Positions 22,901 to 35,851 of a stretch of 64,000 bases of DNA are shown here, piece by piece. Each line of letters begins with the position of its first letter. Within the stretch, counting starts at the first letter, position 1. Both the position numbers and the translations under genes were made by a program. Below the pieces are notes generated by a model, which searched no databases, was not told the origin of the DNA, and worked only from the letters and a program-made list of their open reading frames with translations. The DNA is from Astragalus membranaceus (taxonomy: Eukaryota; Streptophyta; Magnoliopsida; Fabales; Fabaceae): positions 67,388,784-67,452,783 of the forward strand of contig CM076849.1 of assembly GCA_039519185.1 (NCBI GenBank), written 5' to 3'.

Positions 22901-24354
22901 AAAGGAACAGGTTAGTGTTGAACCATATTCAGGTTTCAAGTTCCCTGAGAAATCTAATTCGCTCAGCCCAAGAAGGTGATGTAGAGCTGCAAGCGCAGAA
23001 GAGATTGCCAAGTTACACCGAAGACGGTGATGGCGTAATTTGTTTTGATGGTAGAATCTGTGTGCCGAATGATGAGAATGTAAAGAGGCAAGTTTTAGAA
23101 GAGGCTCACAAGAGTCGGTTCTCGGTACATCCTGGGTCTACCAAGATGTATCGAGATTTGAAGCAATTGTACTGGTGGCCGGGTATGAAAGTAGATATTG
23201 CAGAGTTTGTGTCTCGATGCTTGACTTGTCAAAGGGTTAAGATAGAGCACCAGAAGCCAGGTGGCCAGTTACAACCGTTGAATGTACCTGAATGGAAATG
23301 GGAAAGCATATCTATGGATTTTGTCATGGGATTGCCACGGTCCCAAGCCGGAAATGATTCTATTTGGGTAGTGGTGGATCGCCTGACCAAGTCCGCTCAT
23401 TTTATTCCAGTGCGTTCGAATCACAAGGTTGCTAGGTTAGCAGATGAGTATCTCAAGAATATTGTGAAGTTGCATGGAATCCCTACAAGTATCATCTGTG
23501 ATCGAGATCCCAAGTTCACATATCGATTTTGGAGAGCATTGAATATGGCGTTGGGAACAACGGTGTGTGTTAGCACCGCTTACCATCCACAGACGGACGG
23601 GCAGACTGAGAGGACCATTCAGACGTTAGAGGATATGTTGAGGGCTTGTGTACTCAATAGTGGAGGCAGATGGGAGGATCATCTTCCATTAGTGGAATTT
23701 TCATACAACAACAGTTACCATTCTAGTATCGGAATGGCTCCATATGAAGCATTGTATGGAAGGAAGTGCAGAACACCATTGTGTTGGTGGGATGTAGGTG
23801 AGCAGAGATTGTTGGGACCGGATTTGGTCCGTGAGACTACGGAGAAGATCCGTCAGATAAGAGAAAGGATGAAAGCCGCGCAGAGTCGACAAAAGAGTTA
23901 CGCGGATAAGAGAAGAAGGCCGTTAGAATTCGAAGAAGGAGATCATGTCTTTTTGAGACTTTCTCCAACCATCGGGACCGGTATTGCTTTGCGAACGAAA
24001 AAGCTCAGTCCTCGGTATGTCGGACCCTTCCAGATTATCGAGCGAGTTGGGCCGGTAGCGTATCGCATTGCATTGCCTCCAGAATTGTCCAGATTACATG
24101 ATGTGTTTCATGTATCGCAGTTAAGGAACAATATTCATGATCCGAATCAACCATTAAGTTATGAATCGATTGACATCAGACCGGATTTATCCTATCAGCC
24201 TACTCCAATCAGGATCATCGAACGTGGCGAGAAAAAGCTCCGGACGAGATCAATTCCCATCGTCAAGGTGCTTTGGGACGGTGCGTCACCTGACGAAGCG
24301 ATATGGGAAGTAGAGGAGAGCATGAGGGTGAAATATCCTTATCTGTTCGAGTAA
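19996..24354 (+). pseudogene. Gag-pol polyprotein of element E, one in-frame stop
   Basis: I take the ATG at 19996 (MAGGSR) because element F and D begin gag the same way; the frame is open 29 codons further up. Residues from this start: retrotransposon gag domain about 60-240; CCHC knuckle at 293-306 (C-x2-C-x4-H-x4-C) with a knuckle-like C-x2-C-x3-H-x3-C at 277-288; protease active site D354-S-G; RT with FIDD (D684, D685); RNase H with D831; integrase zinc region, then MDF, DRD and a QTERT motif; C-terminal VKVLW...W-E-V-E chromodomain-like tail ending at 24354. The only lesion is TGA at 21886-21888 (residue 631), just before the RT active-site region; D has CGA-type Arg here, so a C-to-T change at CpG is likely. 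Length of about 1450 codons is normal for Tekay. Confidence 0.9.
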
Positions 24355-24382
24355 GGTATGTTTTGCCAATTTTGAGGACAAA

Positions 24383-24402
24383 ATTTTAAAAGTTGGGGTG
24401 AT
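24383..24402 (+). other. Polypurine tract of element E
   Basis: AAAAGTTGGGGTGAT directly before the 3' LTR, the plus-strand primer. The same tract is conserved in D at 17121-17140 in minus sense. Confidence 0.8.
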
Positions 24403-26785
24403 TGTAACATCCCCTAATTAGCTAATTAGATTTAATTAAATTAGCACAAGGTTAAGTTAATTAATTTGCATTAATTATATGATGTAGAAATAAATAAAAA
24501 CTATAGTAATGCATAGTTAAAATAATTGTATTAAGTTAATAGAATTTGGCTAAGTTATTAGAGTAGACCATGTCATGGTATGTGAAGTGAACAATTTTCT
24601 GAAGGGTATTTTAGTCATTACAACCCCCTTTTAAGTGACAACCCAAATCAGCCACACTTCACAAAATTCAGAAAATTGAAAGAGAGGAGTGGAGAGGTAG
24701 AGAGAGGGAGCTGCGCGACAGAGGGAGAGAAGAGGAATAGAAGCTGAAGATCTCCAAATTCCTCCATTGCATGTAAGTCAATTCTAGTTCATTCTCATCC
24801 TCTTTCCAAGACCTTTCCATTGATACCATTGTTAACTGCTGAATCACCCTCTTGCTTCAGCCACCATTTTTCAAGCCCCAAAGCTTCATAGAGCAAAAAT
24901 GGAGTGTAGTGCTTCTAGTGGCTTGCATGTCATCTTAGAGCTAGAATAGAACCTTGGGAGACATCACCTTGCTGTTGGAAGTTGTTTGGGTAGCTAGGAT
25001 TCGAAATTAGCTGCTGTCCAAGAGATTTGGAGTAGTTGAGTTCGTTGTTGGAGCGAGTTCGAAGAGAGTTCGTGGTTTTTGGAGCGTTTGAGTTCTCGGA
25101 GTCTCGGTGTTTGCGTGATTTTCATCACGATTGGTGAGTTCTATAACTCGCTTAGGGAATGCATGTGTTTTCTGAGTCTCCACCTATTTGAAAACCGTTT
25201 TACCGAAAAGATTTCGATTCAAAATATGAAGTTACTTGATTGATTGTTTGGATTGATTTGGGATTGCTATAATATACTGTTTTCAATGCATGCTTAAGTT
25301 TGGGTCTCGATCGGAAGGGATTTTGGAATCGGAACGGAATGGAATAACTCATGAAAATGTCTGTTTTCTGGAAAACTGATGGAGACACACGGATCGTGTG
25401 CCTACGAGCACGGGTCGTGCGCCCCCATCTGAGACGACAAGAACTGGATTTTTTAAACACGCACGGATCGTGCACCTAGCCGCACGGGTCGTGCGAATGT
25501 TTCTGGAACTCTCTACAATTTTAGTGAATAACGCACGGATCGTGCGCTTGGTCGCACGGGTCGTGCGTATCCTTCTGGAAATCTTCTGCAAATTGTTCAA
25601 AAATGCACGGGTCGTGCGCTTATACGCACGGGTCGTGTGAGACTTTCTGATCCCCAAATTCAAAGTACCCTTTTATCCATTCCAAATGATTCCAATCCTC
25701 TTCTAATCCATTCCCCATGGTTCCCCAACAATGTAAAGATTGATATCATGGAGTTAATCATATTTGATAGAAAACTTGTGTATTATGATTGTGACGAAAA
25801 CCGTACTTAGAGAACGCGTGAGAACACAAGTCAAGAAATGTTAACGGACCTTGAGTCCAATCATGTTAAGATACGAACTTCAAGTTCATCAAGTCATGTA
25901 AGCTAATTGATTGTAAGTCTAGAAAGACATAAAAACTCTCAATTCATGTAAACACAAATCACGTTACTTTCCCTCGGGGAAAGGTAGATGGTATACCTTG
26001 GGTATATCGAGGATGACGATCCTCCAGTTATTAGCATACTTAGTGGAGGGGAGTCATGAATCCAAAGCTAGGACCCTAGCATTATTCGAATAGAATTTCG
26101 GATTGGGGTTTCCGTAGATATTGGGCAATCAAGATTGTCTAGCATTATATCTCGGGTTGTGCTAAGTTCAAGATAAAATATGATCCGTAGTCGCTCACTA
26201 GGGCTACATCAGGAAAGAAATCAGAAATGTAACAAGTAGTCGCTTTTTTAGGGGCTACAAGTTACGAGTAAACATCATGTATTCACGTGGTCGCTTCTGC
26301 GGGCCACGAGTTCAGATTTAAGTATAATAAACCGTTAGAGTTGGTCAGGGGTCTCGATAGGACTCACTGAGATAATGTTTATCTCACCCTTCATATTTGT
26401 GGTTTTTACAGAGAAACAAGGGAAGGCAAAGGCGACAAAACATGGATAGCTGGTGTGACTCGAGGAGTCCGAAAGTCTATGTTTCTTGTTTTAGGCCCTT
26501 GCCCTTTTGTAGTACTTTTGTTATCAGTTGTATAACTATCATGTATAAGTTATAAATCGTTTCCGCTACTTTATGTTTTGAGTATTGAACACCAGGATTA
26601 TGTACAAGTCTTAAGTGTTGAAACTTAAGCATTTTTAGGAAATTATGAGGTTCAGAGAACCATTTGATATGTATTATCGAAAGTTTTAGTTGTGTTCATT
26701 ATTTCAATAACAGGAAGATACTCTGATGTATGTCATTTAGTGCATTTCGGTGATTCTATATGTTAGAATCTATCGGGGTGTTACA
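24403..26785 (+). repeat. 3' LTR of element E (2383 bp)
   Basis: Near-identical to the 5' LTR, one base longer. Its palindrome array is at 25387-25638 and shows several single changes against the 5' copy, concentrated at CG steps. Confidence 0.93.
25387..25638 (+). repeat. GCACGG(A/G)TCGTGC palindrome array, E 3' LTR
   Basis: Same layout as 18451-18703. One palindrome reads GCACGGATCGTGC here but GCACGAATTGTGC in the 5' LTR, with both changes of the G-to-A/C-to-T type. Confidence 0.8.
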
Positions 26786-29700
26786 ATAGACAACTGGTCC
26801 AATACACTCGATGATTTGGAATGGTCCAACATATCGAGGACTAAGCTTCTTTGTTCGCAAAGCTCTACCGGTACCTATGGTTGGAGAAACTCTTAAGAAT
26901 ACATGATCACCAACTTCGAATTCTAACGATCTCCTTCGATTGTCAGCCTAGCTCTTTTGCCGACTCTGAGTAACTTTCATTCTTTCTTGAATCAGTCGTA
27001 TCTTCTCTGTAGTTTCAGGAACCATATCGGGTCCCAAAAATCTATTTTCACCTACTTCCCACCAACATAATGGAGTTCTACACTTCCTCCCATAAAGTGC
27101 TTCAAACGGTGCCATTCCGTTACTGGAATGGTAACTGTTATTGTAGGCGAACTCTACTAATGGAAGATGATCCTCCCATTTTCTCCCGCTATCCAGCATA
27201 CATGCCCGAAGCATGTCCTCAAGAGTCTGAATAGTTCTCTCTGTTTGACCATCAGTCTGAGGATGATAAGCAGTGCTAACAAGCACCCTTGTTCCTAAAG
27301 CTTCATTCAATGCTCTCCATAATCTGGAGGTGAACTTGGGATCTCGGTCTGACACAATACTGGTAGGGACTCCGTGTAATCTTATAATACTCTTTACATA
27401 CTCCTCTGCTAGCTTGGAGACTTTGTAATTCGAGCGAACAGGAATAAAGTGAGCGGATTTAGTTAATCGATCCACCACTACCCAAATGGAATCATTACCG
27501 GCTTGCGATCTTGGTAAGCCCATAACAAAATCCATCGAGATATCTTCCCATTTCCAGACTGGCACATCAAGTGGTTGCAGCTGACCAGCAGGTCTTTGGT
27601 GCTCTGCTTTAACCCTTTGACAGGTTAAGCATTGAGATACAAACTCAGCAACATCAGCTTTCATTCCAGGCCACCAATACATCTGCTTTAAATCCCGGTA
27701 CATCTTGGTAGATCCAGGATGTACGGAATATTTACTTCGATGAGCTTCTTCTAATACCTGCCTCTTGATATCCTCATTATTGGGTACACAAATCCTACCA
27801 TCGAAATAGATAACACCATCACTGTTTTCGGTACAATTTGGTAATCCTTTCTGAGATTGCAGCTCCACGTCGACCTCTTGAGCCGCACGAATCTGATCCC
27901 CCAATACACTGGTAACCCGAACATGCTGTAACACTAATCAATTCCTCTAAAAGACTCTAATAAAGCCATCTCATAAACCATTAACTCTGCGGTGTGGAGA
28001 GACTTCCTGCTTAATGCATCTGCCACAACATTAGCCTTCCCAGGATGATACTTCAATTCGAAGTCATAATCCTTCAGAAATTCAATCCACCTTCTCTGTC
28101 TGTTGTTCTGCTCCTTCTGATCGAACATGTATTTTAAGATTTTGTGATCACTAAAAACTTCGAAACGAGAACCACAATCCTTCAGAAATTCAATCTACCT
28201 TCTCCAAATCTTTAATGCAAACACAATAGCCGCCAACTCTAAGTCATGAGTTGGGTAATTCCGTTCATGAGGCTTCAATTGCCTGGATGCATCGGCCACA
28301 ACGTGTTGACTCTGCATAAGAAGACACCCTAAACCCTTCCTAGAGGCGTCACTATAAATTTGGAATCCCAGGGACGGATCCGGAAGAATCAGGATTGGAG
28401 CAGAAGTCAACCGATCTTTCAATTCGAGGAAACATTCCTCGCAATCAGTATCCCATGTAAACGGCTGATCCTTGCGAGTTAACCGGGTAAGTGGGAGAAC
28501 TAACTGTGAGAAGCCTTGGATAAATCTCCTATAATAGCATGCTAGTCCCAAGGAGCTTCTTACTTCTGTTACTGAAGTTGGTCGTTCCCAATTTACCACG
28601 GCTTCAACTTTGCTAGGGTCGACTGCTACTCCCTCCTGGGAAATCACATGACCCAAGAACTTTATTTCCGACATCCAGAAATCACACTTCGACAGCTTTG
28701 CATATAACTTCTTTTCTCAGAGTAAATTTAGAACAAAGCGGAGATGTTGAACATGCTCCTCAATTGTCTTTGAATATACCAAGATGTCATCTATGAAGAC
28801 AACCACAAACTGATCCAGGTAGGAATGAAAAACTCGGTTCATGTAGTCCATGAATACAGTTGGAGCGTTAGTTAGGCCGAAGGGCATTACTACAAACTCA
28901 TAGTGTTCATATCGAGTACGGAAATCGGTCTTCGGAATATCTAAGGCTCTTACTTTGATTTGATGATATCCCGATCTTAGATCAGTTTTGGAGAATACTG
29001 CAGCGCCTCGAAGTTGATCAAGCAAATCATCTATCCTTGGTAACGGATACTTATTCTTGATGGTGATTTTGTTCAATTGACAATAATAAATACATAATCT
29101 CATGCTTCCGTCCTTCTTCTTGACTAGCAATACTGGAGCACCCCATGGAGAAGCACTCGGTCGAATAAACTTCTTGGAAATTAATTCCTCAAGTTGGGAT
29201 TTTAGTTCCCTTAGTTCAAGAGGAGACATCCTGTAAGGTGCTATAGATATTGGCCCTGTACCCGGCACCAAATCTATAGAGAACTCTACCTCACGATCCG
29301 GAGGTAAAGAGGAAACTTCATCAGGAAAAACATCTAAGAATTCATTAACAACCTGGACAGATGATAAATCCAAACCAGCTTCAGTTGATGCAGATAATAT
29401 AAGAACAAAAGCTTCCGCACCTTGAAATAGAGACTGACTGGCTGAAGTGAAAGAAATAACACTATCAGTTGCTGGCAGGGAATGTTCCACCACTTCAGAA
29501 GGAAACCCAATGGTACGGTTGAAGCAATCAATGGTAACATGGTTGGTAGTCATCCAATTCATCCCCAAAACGACCTCCATCCCCCTCATAGGCAAATAGA
29601 TAAAATCAACAACAAAATTCCTGCTTCCTATAGTGAGTAGACAGTTAAGACATAATGAATGGTTTCGAACACAACCCCTTGCAGCCGTAAGAATGGTTAT

Positions 29701-30822
29701 CGGTTCGGATATGGGAGATACTGTTAATCCTAACCGTTCAACACATGCTTCAGAGATAAAACAATGAGTAGCACCAGAATCATACAGTATATTAACATAT
29801 TTATTGAAAAGAGAACCTGTACCCCTTAGGAGACTATCATCTGTCTTGATAGTTTGAGCGTCCAAGGTGTTGACTCGAGCCTGTCTTGGAGCATTAGGAG
29901 ATTCCAAGAAAGCCTTTCTCGCCGGGCACTCATTCGCATAATGGCCCGCTTCCTTGCAAAAGTAGCACTGATTCTGTACAGTTTGGCATTTACCTCTATG
30001 ATTCTTCTTGCAGAAAGAACATTTGCTAGGCCTAGAAGAATCAATCGTCTACACCTGCTTTCCTTTATCCGAATTACCCTTGTACCTGGTGTTAGAAGTG
30101 GTTGATTCAGTGCCCATTTTCTTGTTCTTCCAGAAGTCCTTCTTCTCTGCATACACCCTCTTGAGATCTTCTTCAGCAGTATGAGCTTGTTGTACCAAAG
30201 TAGGATAAGTGGTCATAGTGTAAGAACTAAGACCTACTTCATAAAATTGAGACAATCTTTCAAATTTTGCAGCATATTCCCCAACTGACATGTCATTCTG
30301 CTTCAGATTAATGAACTCAACTTGTTTGCCAAGTCTCTGGGCATCAAGAAAGAAATGACACGGGAATAACTCCTTAAAGTTATCCTAATTAAGAGGTGTC
30401 CCTTGAGTTTGAAGCATCCTGCGTGCATTGTTTCACCAAGTATGAGCATCTTCATCCAGAGCATTTGCAGCACAGATCACCTGTTCTCCTTCATTACATT
30501 GTAATGTCAGAAAAATCCTCTCCATGGCATCCACCCAGAAATGAGCATTCATTGGGTCAGATCCCCCCTTGAAGATTGGAGGATTCATTTTCAGAAACCG
30601 GAAGTACATCCTCTTAGGATCCTCAGGTGGTGGTACATTGACTGGCTCATTCGGTTGCGGTTGGGGCACTTGATGCATCTGCTACATTTGGCCCATTTGA
30701 GCCATCTGTTGCGGCTGCATTAGCATCATGTCGTTCATCATCTTCTGTTGAGTTTCAATGACATTTTTCATCCACTCCTGATGAGGATCAATGGGTGGGT
30801 TCCTCCTACTTCTTCCAGCCAT
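26786..30822 (-). pseudogene. Gag-pol remnant of element D (gag, protease, RT, RNase H, most of integrase)
   Basis: Minus-strand relic alignable with E from MAG at 30822 to the E insertion at 26790. Pieces: gag 30822-30049, CCHC knuckle region near 29920-30030, protease D-S-G near 29790, RT with FIDD near 28780-28800, RNase H 28195-28420, integrase with HHCC and DDE segments 26948-27934. Lesions include in-frame stops near 30680, 30433, 30396, 30047, 28716 and 26949, a lost stretch near 27934, and a patch at 28176-28205. Several stops fit TGG or CGA mutated to TGA, the pattern of deaminated methyl-C. It cannot make a working protein. Confidence 0.88.
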
Positions 30823-31552
30823 GATTCTGCGAAATATGCACAAAGTATTAAGTTGATCAGGCTCAATGTCTAATAGCATACTAAGAAGAATCAGACTTAG
30901 AAGACGTAAAACACTCTTAACATCTAAGTCTGACTAGGTCGTGTAACACCCCTTTTTCTACCCGGTAAAATATTAATAAAATCAGAGTTCTCTTTTTTTT
31001 TGTCAACTAAAGGAACGTCACATTTCAACTTAAAACATCACAACTCGCAAATAACAGTGTCAATCATAAAATTCACTGTATAAAGGAAATGCGATACATA
31101 ACACCCTGCTAAAGGGACGAACCCAAAACACTTGTTCAGTCAACACAGTAATATAACTCCATCACCACGCAGCGGAATAAAATTTAAGGATTCAAATGAA
31201 ACAACCATAGCATCTTTGCAAAATAAAACAGTTGTACAATAATTAAAGACAAGCGTTCATCCCCCCCGAGTGCTACGTATCAGAGCATACGACCCGACTC
31301 AGCTAACGAAGGTACCTAAGCCTTCACTCGAGATTACCTGCACGTTACCGCATAGGGGTAACATTCAAACAGAAGGGGTGAGTTCATCTAACAATATAAT
31401 AGTGCATATGATAAGTATTATGCTAGAGCTACAACGCTATATAAACCACACCGCACATCAAATCAGTCATCACAGCAAGTCGTCACAATGTCATGAACAT
31501 GTATGAAATGCAACCCATCGCAACGGGCGTATGCATGAGGTACCTGTCATCA

Positions 31553-31830
31553 TCGTCAATAAATAGCCTTTATGGCATCATCGTCGCTAAATAGCCTTTA
31601 TGGCATCATCGTCACTTGTTTATGCACATGAGATGTATGAGACACCATGACATGCACCAGAGACAGTCCCATACAAACGCAGTCAACTTAACAACCCATC
31701 ACTTACCAATTTGCCAATGAAAGGCACACCACCTGTCAAGTTATTGTCACACATATATTTGCCCACTAACATTCATCGTCATTAACATCATCGTCGCTAA
31801 TAGCCTTTATGGCATCATAGTCACTTATAA
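31553..31830 (-). repeat. Short repeats with GCCTTTATGGCATCATCGTC units
   Basis: Units reading AATAGCCTTTATGGCATCAT recur near 31560, 31590 and 31800 within the solo LTR, the first two directly adjacent with about 30-bp period. Confidence 0.6.
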
Positions 31831-32227
31831 AACCACAGCTTTTATTCATCATCAATACCTTCGTAATCAAAGTAATAGCCACTAGGGGCATTATCGTCAA
31901 AAATATCAACACGTCATTATTGACACCGGGACACAATTATTACTGATTACATTAAAAGGTTTTACTTCAGCTCACGACACCAAATAGGACACAAAAGGGG
32001 GTTTTAAACACCGAAATAGTTTTACAACACCGACAACAACGACCAACGGGGACAGCCACTTGAGGCACCCAGAAACTGTCAGAAAAATAATTTTTATCTT
32101 AAAATAGAGCACACAGGTAGAAAACTGAATAAGCTTCGCAACGCACTTTGAAACACTTAAAACGGACACCCGAGTCAAAAGATATGACAAAAACAAAACC
32201 TGGGAACATTTTGGCTACATCCTGAAA

Positions 32228-32855
32228 ATGGCGCCCAGGCACTGGGTGCCTAGCAGGGAAAACTGGCGCAGCCACAAAAACTGGCGCAGCAACACAAACT
32301 GGCGCCCTTGGTGCCCCTGCGCCAAGACACAGCGCGCAACACTCAGACACAGGCGCCCTTGGCGCCCAGACAGCAACATGGCGCAACACAGACATGGCGC
32401 CCATGGCGCCCCTGCGCCAGACGCAGCAGCAACACCGAAAACTTGGGCAGCCAAAATTGGCGCCCTTGGCGCCTTTGCGCCAAAACACGCACCAAACAAC
32501 AAAACCGGGCAGCCACACGTTGGCGCCCTTGGGCCAAAACATTCCATCAAACGGCACACGGGCAGCCACACAGTGGCGCCCTTGGCGCTCCCTTGCGCCA
32601 GGAACCAGCACAACCGAAACACACACACACACACACAGAATGGCGCCCATGGAGCCCCTACGCCAAGGCAGCCACAACAACACGCAACATGCGCCCATGA
32701 GGGCGCCCAGACCGCAACAACAACGCAACACACGCACAGCACCAAAACGCACACACCTGGATACGGCGCCCATGCACAGGGCGCCAAACACAGCACCACA
32801 CCAAGACACAAAACACAACATCATAGGCCACGACGCCCATGCACCGGGCGCCAAA
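32228..32855 (-). repeat. GGCGCC array in the solo LTR, with CA microsatellite
   Basis: About fifteen GGCGCC or near-GGCGCC sites, often paired as GGCGCCC...TGCGCCA, more degenerate than in F. A (CA)n run of about 22 bases lies at 32615-32637. Long open frames on both strands here are composition artefacts. Confidence 0.75.
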
Positions 32856-33430
32856 AACAGCACACACTAAATCATCAACCAACACATATACAGTCATATC
32901 ACCATAATCAATTCAATTCACCAATCAACAACCAAATCAACAATCAAGCAAGATCACGGCAACATAGGTCTAAGCCCCCACCCTAATACCCATCATACCC
33001 ACCATTATAGTGAAAGAGAGGTCTCACCCTTACCTTGATTATTAGGATTAGAAGACCCCGGAGAGAAAGTCACCAACAGAACACTGCAACACAACTTCTC
33101 TTCTCTTCTCCCTGATTCGCGAACTCTTCTCCTCCTTGGGATTCGCGCCGTCCTTCTTCTCTCTTTCTCTCCTCTTCGCAATTTCTTTCTTTTTCACAAA
33201 TGAGCCAAACTCTAATTTTTAGGCTTAAATATGCGCCTAGCTAGTGGGCCTGAATCGCGGGCTTTCCTTCAGCTTAAGCCCGATTACTAACGCCATCACC
33301 TAAAACCCAATTACACACCTCTCAATCCAACATTAATATAATTACACCAATTAAAATAAATAAAATAAAATAATTGAATACCTAAATATTTAATTAAATA
33401 ATTTAATTAAATATTTGGGCGTTACAACTC

Positions 33431-33447
33431 GAACCGCTCTAATACCA
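33431..33447 (-). other. Primer binding site of element D
   Basis: The minus strand reads TGGTATTAGAGCGGTTC, two changes from the initiator-tRNA-Met site of E, two bases from the LTR end at 33450. The solo LTR at 30942-33426 separates it from the rest of the leader. Confidence 0.8.
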
Positions 33448-33449
33448 AT

Positions 33450-35740
33450 TGCAAAACCCCAATAATTCTAACATGTAGATACACTGAAGTGAACGACTTA
33501 ACAACAATCAGAGGACACAATTCCTGTTTAGATATTGAACATACTAAATTTTTCCGATAATAAAACATAATGTCTCGGATCAACCTGTCTTCAAGTCTAT
33601 AAAATTTACCTTGGTTCTCAACTTAAAAAGGAATACAGAGTCTATTGTTCAATATCATAACCAGAGAAGCGGAATAAGTTCATACAACTCATATCAGATA
33701 CAAGTTACATAACCATAACGGAAAATAACAAGAGAAGCATAATCGGAAACTCAAGACTACAAGTCTTCGGCATCTCCATAAGCACGTCACCTATTCGTGC
33801 CGCCTCGTCTTCCTCTTACTCTGTTTCTCTGTAAAAACCACAATAATGATAGGGTGAGATAACATATCTCAGTGAGTTCTACCGTAACCACTCACAATCA
33901 CTCGGTTCAATTATAAATCCATTGCAACATAGTTTAATTTATAAACCACTTGCTCATATAACCGTAGCCCATCGCCGATCGTGCAAACAACCACAATCTC
34001 GGCATATAATATGCTATTCAGTTATTTTTAACCCACGTAAATTAATTTATATTTACAAGCTTACCAATCGAAACATGCACCGACCGTGAAACAACCACAA
34101 TCTCGGCGAATCGTGTACCTAACATAGCATAAAATCGGCCGTGCAAAAGCCACAATCCCGATAAACCCCCGCTAGTACTTTAACTAACGTTTCCAGGGCC
34201 TAGGGTAGGGGCTCATGACCTTCCCTGCCTAGTATGCTATTCGTCGGATCGTCACCCGACATTGATATAATTTATATATCATACCCGCATTGGGCCCACT
34301 CCTATGATATAATCTATATATCGTGGTACCATAACCGGTCTAGATGAGATTACAAACATTCCACGTCAATTATGATTCAACAACGAAAACCGTTTGGATC
34401 GTTTCTTCTAGAAAACCTTTATTCGCACACGTAAGTCCTAATTCGGTTTTTCAAAATATTTATAGGTTTGAAGACAGTTTCCCAAAACCATCTTGAACAT
34501 GTCAAAAACAATATTTTATAAGTTAAAAATCATCACAAATGGTTGGAAAGAAGATTAGAAGAGGTTTGGAATCGAAAGGAGCAGCGAAACGAAGTTTTGG
34601 CATCCGGTAACAGAAGCATGCGCACGACCCGTGCCCAGGGGTGCACGGTCTGTGTGCACTGCTTAATTTTTTTTTGCAGGCAATTGCAAAGAGGGCGCAC
34701 GGTCCGTGCGTCCTGTGCAGATTCACAGTTCCCTTCGTTTAATTCGTTCCGCTTTTCTGATCTCATCCAATTCCGTAATCCCATCTAAATTCCAACAACA
34801 CAACCAGAATACAAACACATTCCAGTACAATTACCATCCACATAATACATATATATTTTTATAAAAACCGTAAAACGCAATTGTTTAGAAAAACAGTTTT
34901 CGACTCGATAAATCCTTCGAAACGAAATCAAGCAACAGAACCAAAATTTCAATTCATTAAAAAACAATAAAACAAAACCCTACACGTGAGTAAAACTCAT
35001 CGGTTTGAAGAATTCGTTAGAAATCAAGTCTTCACACGAAATAACCGAACGGTGACCACTCGAACAATCCCCGTAATCGTCCAAACCACTTCAAAACGAA
35101 AACCCCAACAGCTCCTATTCTGAACCTAAGCTCCTTTGCTACTGAACTTTTTCCCAAGGTGTTCCTATTGACAATGTAGCTTCACCAAGTTGCTGAGAAT
35201 CACTCCCAAGGTCCCAAAGGTACATGCAATGCTTCAGAGAGTGGAAAACTCAACTTTGAGCTTCAAAATCCGAAAATGGAAAGATGAGTTAGGAGAAGAA
35301 TGGGAAGCTGAAATTAGGTTCATTTGAAAGAGCTCAAAAAATGGAGTGAAATGGGGAAGAAATAACTTACATGCAATCAAGTTTGATGGTGGTGGTGTTC
35401 CTCTCCTCCTTCTCCCCACTCTCCCCTTTCTCTCTTCCTACTCTTTTCTATTTCTTTTTGGCTCCAGCTGAATGATGAAAATGAAGGAGGATTATAATGT
35501 TTTAATGGGCTGAGGCTTTAAATGGTTGGAAAAGACCAAAATACCCTTGACTCATTAATTCATTCTAAATCCTTATTTTTGCCCAAGTTCTCTCTAACTT
35601 GTACTTTAATCCTATGGTTTATCCACTAAACATTGCTTTCTCGACTATCCCATATTAGTGACATGATTTATTTTTTCATTTGAATAATAAATCACTCGTA
35701 AATTCCATAAATTGAATTTAACGAAATTAGGGATGTTACA
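33450..35740 (-). repeat. 5' LTR of element D (2291 bp)
   Basis: Aligns end to end with 14828-17120. In minus sense it starts TGTAACATCCCTAATTTCG at 35740. Differences from the 3' LTR are spread throughout and include small indels near 34290, 34400 and 34690, consistent with an older insertion than E. Confidence 0.85.
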
Positions 35741-35851
35741 AATATGATCTATAAAGCCATCCTTGACTATGTCAGAAGTCGTGAGGGTGGAAGAGGTGGA
35801 GACGCCACGATTGGGAACGGGAGACCGAGCGATAAGTTGGGAAGACGCCAC
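35741..35851 (-). pseudogene. Exon-like open stretch interrupted by element D
   Basis: A minus-strand open stretch, rich in S, T and R (begins VASSQLIARSP after an upstream TAG, so no ATG start), runs into the D target site. Across the D insertion the frame continues for about 20 codons in the left flank (14827 downward) to a TAA. No family recognised. It could be an exon with acceptor TTAGCTAG just upstream, or chance. Confidence 0.2.

Larger units (their letters stand above)
17467..26785 (+). mobile_element. Tekay/Del-type chromovirus E, complete, recently inserted
   Basis: A full 9319-bp plus-strand element: LTRs 17467-19848 and 24403-26785, primer site, one gag-pol frame with a single internal stop, and polypurine tract. 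It is flanked by a perfect 5-bp duplication, ATAGA (17462-17466 and 26786-26790), inside pol of element D. By eye I counted about 25 differences between the LTRs in about 2.38 kb, near 1%, so insertion is recent. It is the best-preserved element of the window and could be close to autonomous apart from the stop. Confidence 0.95.
30942..33426 (-). mobile_element. Solo LTR of the F-type Tekay family (2485 bp)
   Basis: Bounded by TGTAACACCCC (30942) and GGGCGTTACA (33426). In minus sense it starts TGTAACGCCCAAAT and ends AAAAGGGGTGTTACA, exactly like the LTR of element F at 56300-58701. No internal region is present, so two LTRs recombined or only one remains. Flanks GGTCG and ACTCG agree at three of five bases, a decayed target duplication at best. 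It lies between the D primer site and the D gag leader. It includes GGCGCC arrays and CATCATCGTC-type repeats (31553-31830). Confidence 0.85.
14828..35740 (-). mobile_element. Tekay/Del-type chromovirus D, complete but decayed, hosting two insertions
   Basis: Minus-strand element with LTRs at 33450-35740 (5') and 14828-17120 (3'), 2291 and 2293 bp, clearly alike with scattered differences (around 5% in the stretches I compared). The flanks GATAT (14823-14827) and AATAT (35741-35745) are a near-perfect 5-bp target duplication. Its internal region is split by element E inside pol and by a solo LTR beside the primer site. Removing both leaves about 9.1 kb, a normal size for this lineage. The coding part has many stops and indels, so D cannot encode proteins. 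Lineage is judged from gag/pol likeness to E and the C-terminal chromodomain-like tail. Confidence 0.88.

Noticed and set aside
32099..32986. Long open frames of up to 254 codons on both strands
   Set aside because: Arise from the GGCGCC array and its lack of stops; composition artefacts inside a solo LTR. Same for 56756-57573.
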